Assembly: GCA_020091685.1 (NCBI GenBank)
Contig: CM034599.1
Span: 31,163,920 to 31,227,919 of the forward strand
From: Lutjanus erythropterus
Lineage: Eukaryota; Chordata; Actinopteri; Lutjaniformes; Lutjanidae
Reading direction: 5' to 3'
Length of the DNA stretch: 64,000 bases
Shown here: one piece after another, positions 63,023-64,000 of the stretch
Position numbering within the stretch: position 1 is the first letter of the stretch
How the letters are laid out: each line of letters begins with the position of its first letter
Translations under genes and position numbers: made by a program
Notes under the pieces: generated by a model
Seen by the model: only the letters and a program-made list of their open reading frames with translations
Databases searched by the model: none
What the model was told of the DNA's origin: nothing

Positions 63023-63886
63023 TAGACTTGCACCGATTAATCGGCAATGCTCGGAATCGGGCCGGTTTTCACGTGACCGGCCCTGACCGGTGACCGGCCG
63101 GTCAGCGTCACAAATCCGGTTCTGCGCCCGTCATTGTCACACACATGTTCTGCACGATGGTCACGTCATGCGCGCAGCAGACAAACTGACCGTGACGTCA
63201 ACACAGTGCTGATAACAGCTACACACACTCTGACAAGATGTGTGGATGGATGAAGCTGGTGTCAGTGACAGATTCCAAGAACAGGATAAAGAGAAGACAG
63301 ACAGTCTACAACGAGACAGAGCAGCTGACAATGTCGCAAAACAGCCGTAAACTTTGTAGCTCTTCAGGCTAATGCTAGCAAGCTAGCAGCAGACTGCTGT
63401 TTACAGAGGGACAGTTAAAATCTCACCTCCTGTTCTGGCTGAAGAATAAACAACCTGATGTGTCTCCTCAAACATTTTCTCATCCAGACTCGTTTAATTT
63501 CTGCATCTGTTTTTCTCACGGCAAAGTTTTACTTCAAACTGTTGCACCGCGTTAGTCTCCGGTTTGTTTACATCCGCTTCCACAAAAGATCACGTGAAAT
63601 CACGTCCCGCGAGATGATCTCGCGAGATCACGTTCACCCAATTCATAATCTTAATATAAAATTATAATAAGGCCTGGTTGTAATCTGGATGATTTTGGAG
63701 AAAGTATTAAATGAATATTTAATAGTCAGTGTCTTATTATGAACATATTTACAAGAAAAGTTGCAAAAATTACAGTTCTTAGAAAGACTGAAAATCGGAA
63801 CCGGCCAAAATCGGAATCGGTAGGTCAGACCCCTCAAAAATCGGAAATCGGAATCGGCTAAGAAAGTTGAAATCGGTGCAAGTCTA
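63023..63886. mobile_element. Non-autonomous hAT-type element with intact 8-bp target duplication
   Basis: The ends are TAGACTTGCACCGATT and its inverse AATCGGTGCAAGTCTA. They are flanked by the direct repeat GTATCTGG (63015-63022 and 63887-63894), and 8-bp target duplications are typical of hAT. Subterminal CCGGTCA/CGGAATCGG repeats are present. There is no transposase-length frame. The interior carries two TCACGTGA sites (63069-63076, 63590-63597) and TCTCGCGAGA (63618-63627). The clean duplication and ends suggest a fairly recent insertion. Confidence 0.9.
63618..63627. promoter_or_regulatory. TCTCGCGAGA palindromic motif inside the hAT element
   Basis: This 10-bp palindrome is a known vertebrate CpG-island promoter element, bound by BANP as I recall. 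A second partial copy (CCCGCGAGA) lies just upstream. Activity here is inferred from the motif only. Confidence 0.5.
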
Positions 63887-64000
63887 GTATCTGGATCAGA
63901 ATGATCGTATCTGAAAACTCTGAAAAATCAGGACAAAAGCTACAAGATCAACTTTATCTTAGACAGCAGAAAAGAGATTACAAAATCTGGATATTTATGA

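Noticed and set aside
1-64000. CRISPR arrays, bacterial operons, retrovirus-like or Polinton-like elements
   Set aside because: No regularly spaced repeats, no ribosome binding site-led gene clusters and no recognisable gag, pol, env or capsid-type frames were seen.

Overview
The window looks like nuclear DNA of a ray-finned fish, probably a percomorph teleost. The evidence is AT-rich sequence, long CA/GT and TA microsatellites, many short non-autonomous DNA transposons of kinds familiar from teleost genomes (hAT-like, TA-flanked, CACTRTAAA-ended), and one multi-exon gene with GT-AG introns. I saw no bacterial, CRISPR or clear virus-derived content.

One gene can be read with confidence. On the minus strand, 15 exons between 61655 and 39131 encode an actin-binding protein of the drebrin / drebrin-like (Abp1) family. 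In protein order they give most of an N-terminal ADF-H domain, a charged helical region, an NPREFF motif, a Ser/Pro-rich linker, a very acidic linker and a C-terminal SH3 domain. All splice junctions join in frame to a single stop. The first coding exon was not found and is probably beyond position 64000. The visible part gives about 760 residues, far longer than the roughly 430-residue mammalian DBNL as I remember it. The extra length comes mainly from two large linker exons. The 3' UTR starts with a (CA)30 tract 12 nt after the stop and may end at an AATAAA at 38051-38046.

Positions 1-38000, downstream of this gene, hold no gene I can prove. They contain decayed transposons, microsatellites and several non-repeat stretches rich in homeodomain- or SOX-like motifs that could be regulatory (15440-15560, 17490-17660, 26940-27120, 30985-31390). 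A CpG-enriched patch near 36850-37215 precedes a short minus-strand open frame with a clean splice donor, and may be the first exon of an unrecognised gene.

The introns carry most of the structural oddities. These include a 616-bp perfect palindrome (43474-44089) that begins exactly at the window's only N, nested transposons, a tRNA-derived SINE head, and near the right edge an 864-bp hAT-type element with intact 8-bp target duplications and a TCTCGCGAGA promoter-type motif. No new enzymatic or defence system was found. The best leads are the unusual drebrin-family architecture with three consecutive phase 1-1 linker exons, the palindrome, and the motif-bearing hAT element.
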